Positions 6,113-6,351 of a stretch of 6,351 bases of DNA are shown here, piece after piece (within the stretch, counting starts at the first letter, position 1; each line of letters begins with the position of its first letter). The position numbers and the translations under genes are program-made. The stretch is from positions 1 through 6,351 of the forward strand of contig JABMRP010001036.1 of NCBI GenBank assembly GCA_013202535.1. The letters run 5' to 3'. The notes beneath the pieces were generated by a model. The model saw nothing but the letters and a program-made list of their open reading frames with translations, was not told the DNA's origin and made no database searches. Source of the DNA: Planctomycetota bacterium (GTDB taxonomy: Bacteria > Planctomycetota > Planctomycetia > Pirellulales > Thermoguttaceae).

Positions 6113-6351
6113 CTACTCGGCCCGGGCCAACTCGGCGCTGAGATACTCCAGGGCCTTCTCCAATTGCCGATCGACCGGAACGGCGGCCGTGTCTTCGTTC
6201 TCCGCTTCGGCCGGATCGCCTTCCGGTGGGCTGGGCTCTTCGGGAGCTGGTTCTTCGGGCGTCGGCTTTTCAGGAGTTGGCTTTTCAGGAGTTGGCTTTT
6301 CAGGCGTTGGCTCTTCAGGCGTTGGCTCTTCAGGAGTTGGCTCTTCAGGAG
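6113..6351 (-). CDS. C-terminal end of an unidentified protein with PEEPT/PEKPT repeats
   Basis: An open frame enters from the right edge on the minus strand and stops at TAG (6113-6115), giving about 78 residues of C-terminus. The first 40 or so are tandem pentapeptides of the form PEEPT or PEKPT (three EE units, three EK units, then degenerate EEPA and EEPS units), a stiff, charged, proline-rich segment. A short acidic linker (EGDPAEAENEDTAAVPV) and a helix-like tail, DRQLEKALEYLSAELARAE, follow. The main domain is outside the window, so the protein cannot be identified. The D.QL.KALEYL tail recalls the extreme C-terminus of S41 carboxy-terminal processing peptidases, but this is a weak resemblance from memory and the repeats suit any envelope protein. 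The frame is supported by consistent repeat translation, a stop just ahead of tsaD and the 9-base gap to the tsaD start. Confidence 0.75.
   Translation of the reverse strand, partial: PEEPTPEEPTPEEPTPEKPTPEKPTPEKPTPEEPAPEEPSPPEGDPAEAENEDTAAVPVDRQLEKALEYLSAELARAE
6234..6351 (-). repeat. 15-base tandem repeat within coding sequence
   Basis: About eight consecutive units with a 15-base period run to the right edge. On the plus strand the unit is GGCTTTTCAGGAGTT and close variants (GGCTCTTCAGGCGTT, and GGCTCTTCGGGAGCT at the left end). Most differences are single bases: GAG/AAG (Glu/Lys), ACT/ACG (synonymous) and CCT/CCC. The units nearest the stop codon are the most diverged, and those toward the right edge are nearly identical, as expected for an array growing by slippage. 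The array probably continues outside the window. Confidence 0.9.

Noticed and set aside
6234..6351. CRISPR or noncoding satellite
   Set aside because: The 15-base units are contiguous without spacers and translate in one frame to a regular pentapeptide up to a stop ahead of tsaD.

Overview
The window looks like a chromosomal segment of a planctomycete, probably Pirellulales-like. It carries the DUF1559 pseudopilin-like family, which is strongly expanded in Planctomycetota. That gene is followed by a small transthyretin-like lipoprotein and a large secreted protein related to the alpha subunit of hydrazine synthase, both common in that phylum. Ribosome binding sites are weak or absent throughout, and the coding sequence is moderately GC-rich. 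This placement rests on family knowledge and not on a marker-gene search.

Layout. Bases 1-4688 hold three plus-strand genes with gaps of 19 and 37 bases, probably one transcription unit whose promoter lies left of the window: (1) a DUF1559 protein with its 5' end cut off; (2) a short lipoprotein with a beta-sandwich fold; (3) a protein of about 1100 residues with a signal peptide, a LamG jellyroll, a PD40-type beta-propeller and two CxxCH haem-binding motifs (HzsA-related). All three products are predicted to be exported or membrane-anchored, so the left half of the window encodes cell-envelope functions, possibly electron transfer or binding at the periplasmic face.

Bases 4689-5095 are noncoding and separate two convergent units. 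The region contains a striking inverted pair of heptad (7-base period) repeat arrays, able to form a stem of about 26 bp with one 7-base bulge around a loop of about 92 bases.

Bases 5096-6351 are on the minus strand: tsaD (tRNA t6A37 threonylcarbamoyltransferase, complete, 335 aa) and, 9 bases upstream of it, the 3' end of another gene. That end encodes a proline/glutamate/lysine-rich pentapeptide tandem repeat (15-base DNA repeat) and a short charged C-terminal helix. The rest of this gene lies beyond the right edge.

The most interesting items are the LamG-propeller-dihaem fusion related to hydrazine synthase alpha in a context with no sign of the other hydrazine synthase subunits, and the heptad inverted-repeat element between the convergent genes.
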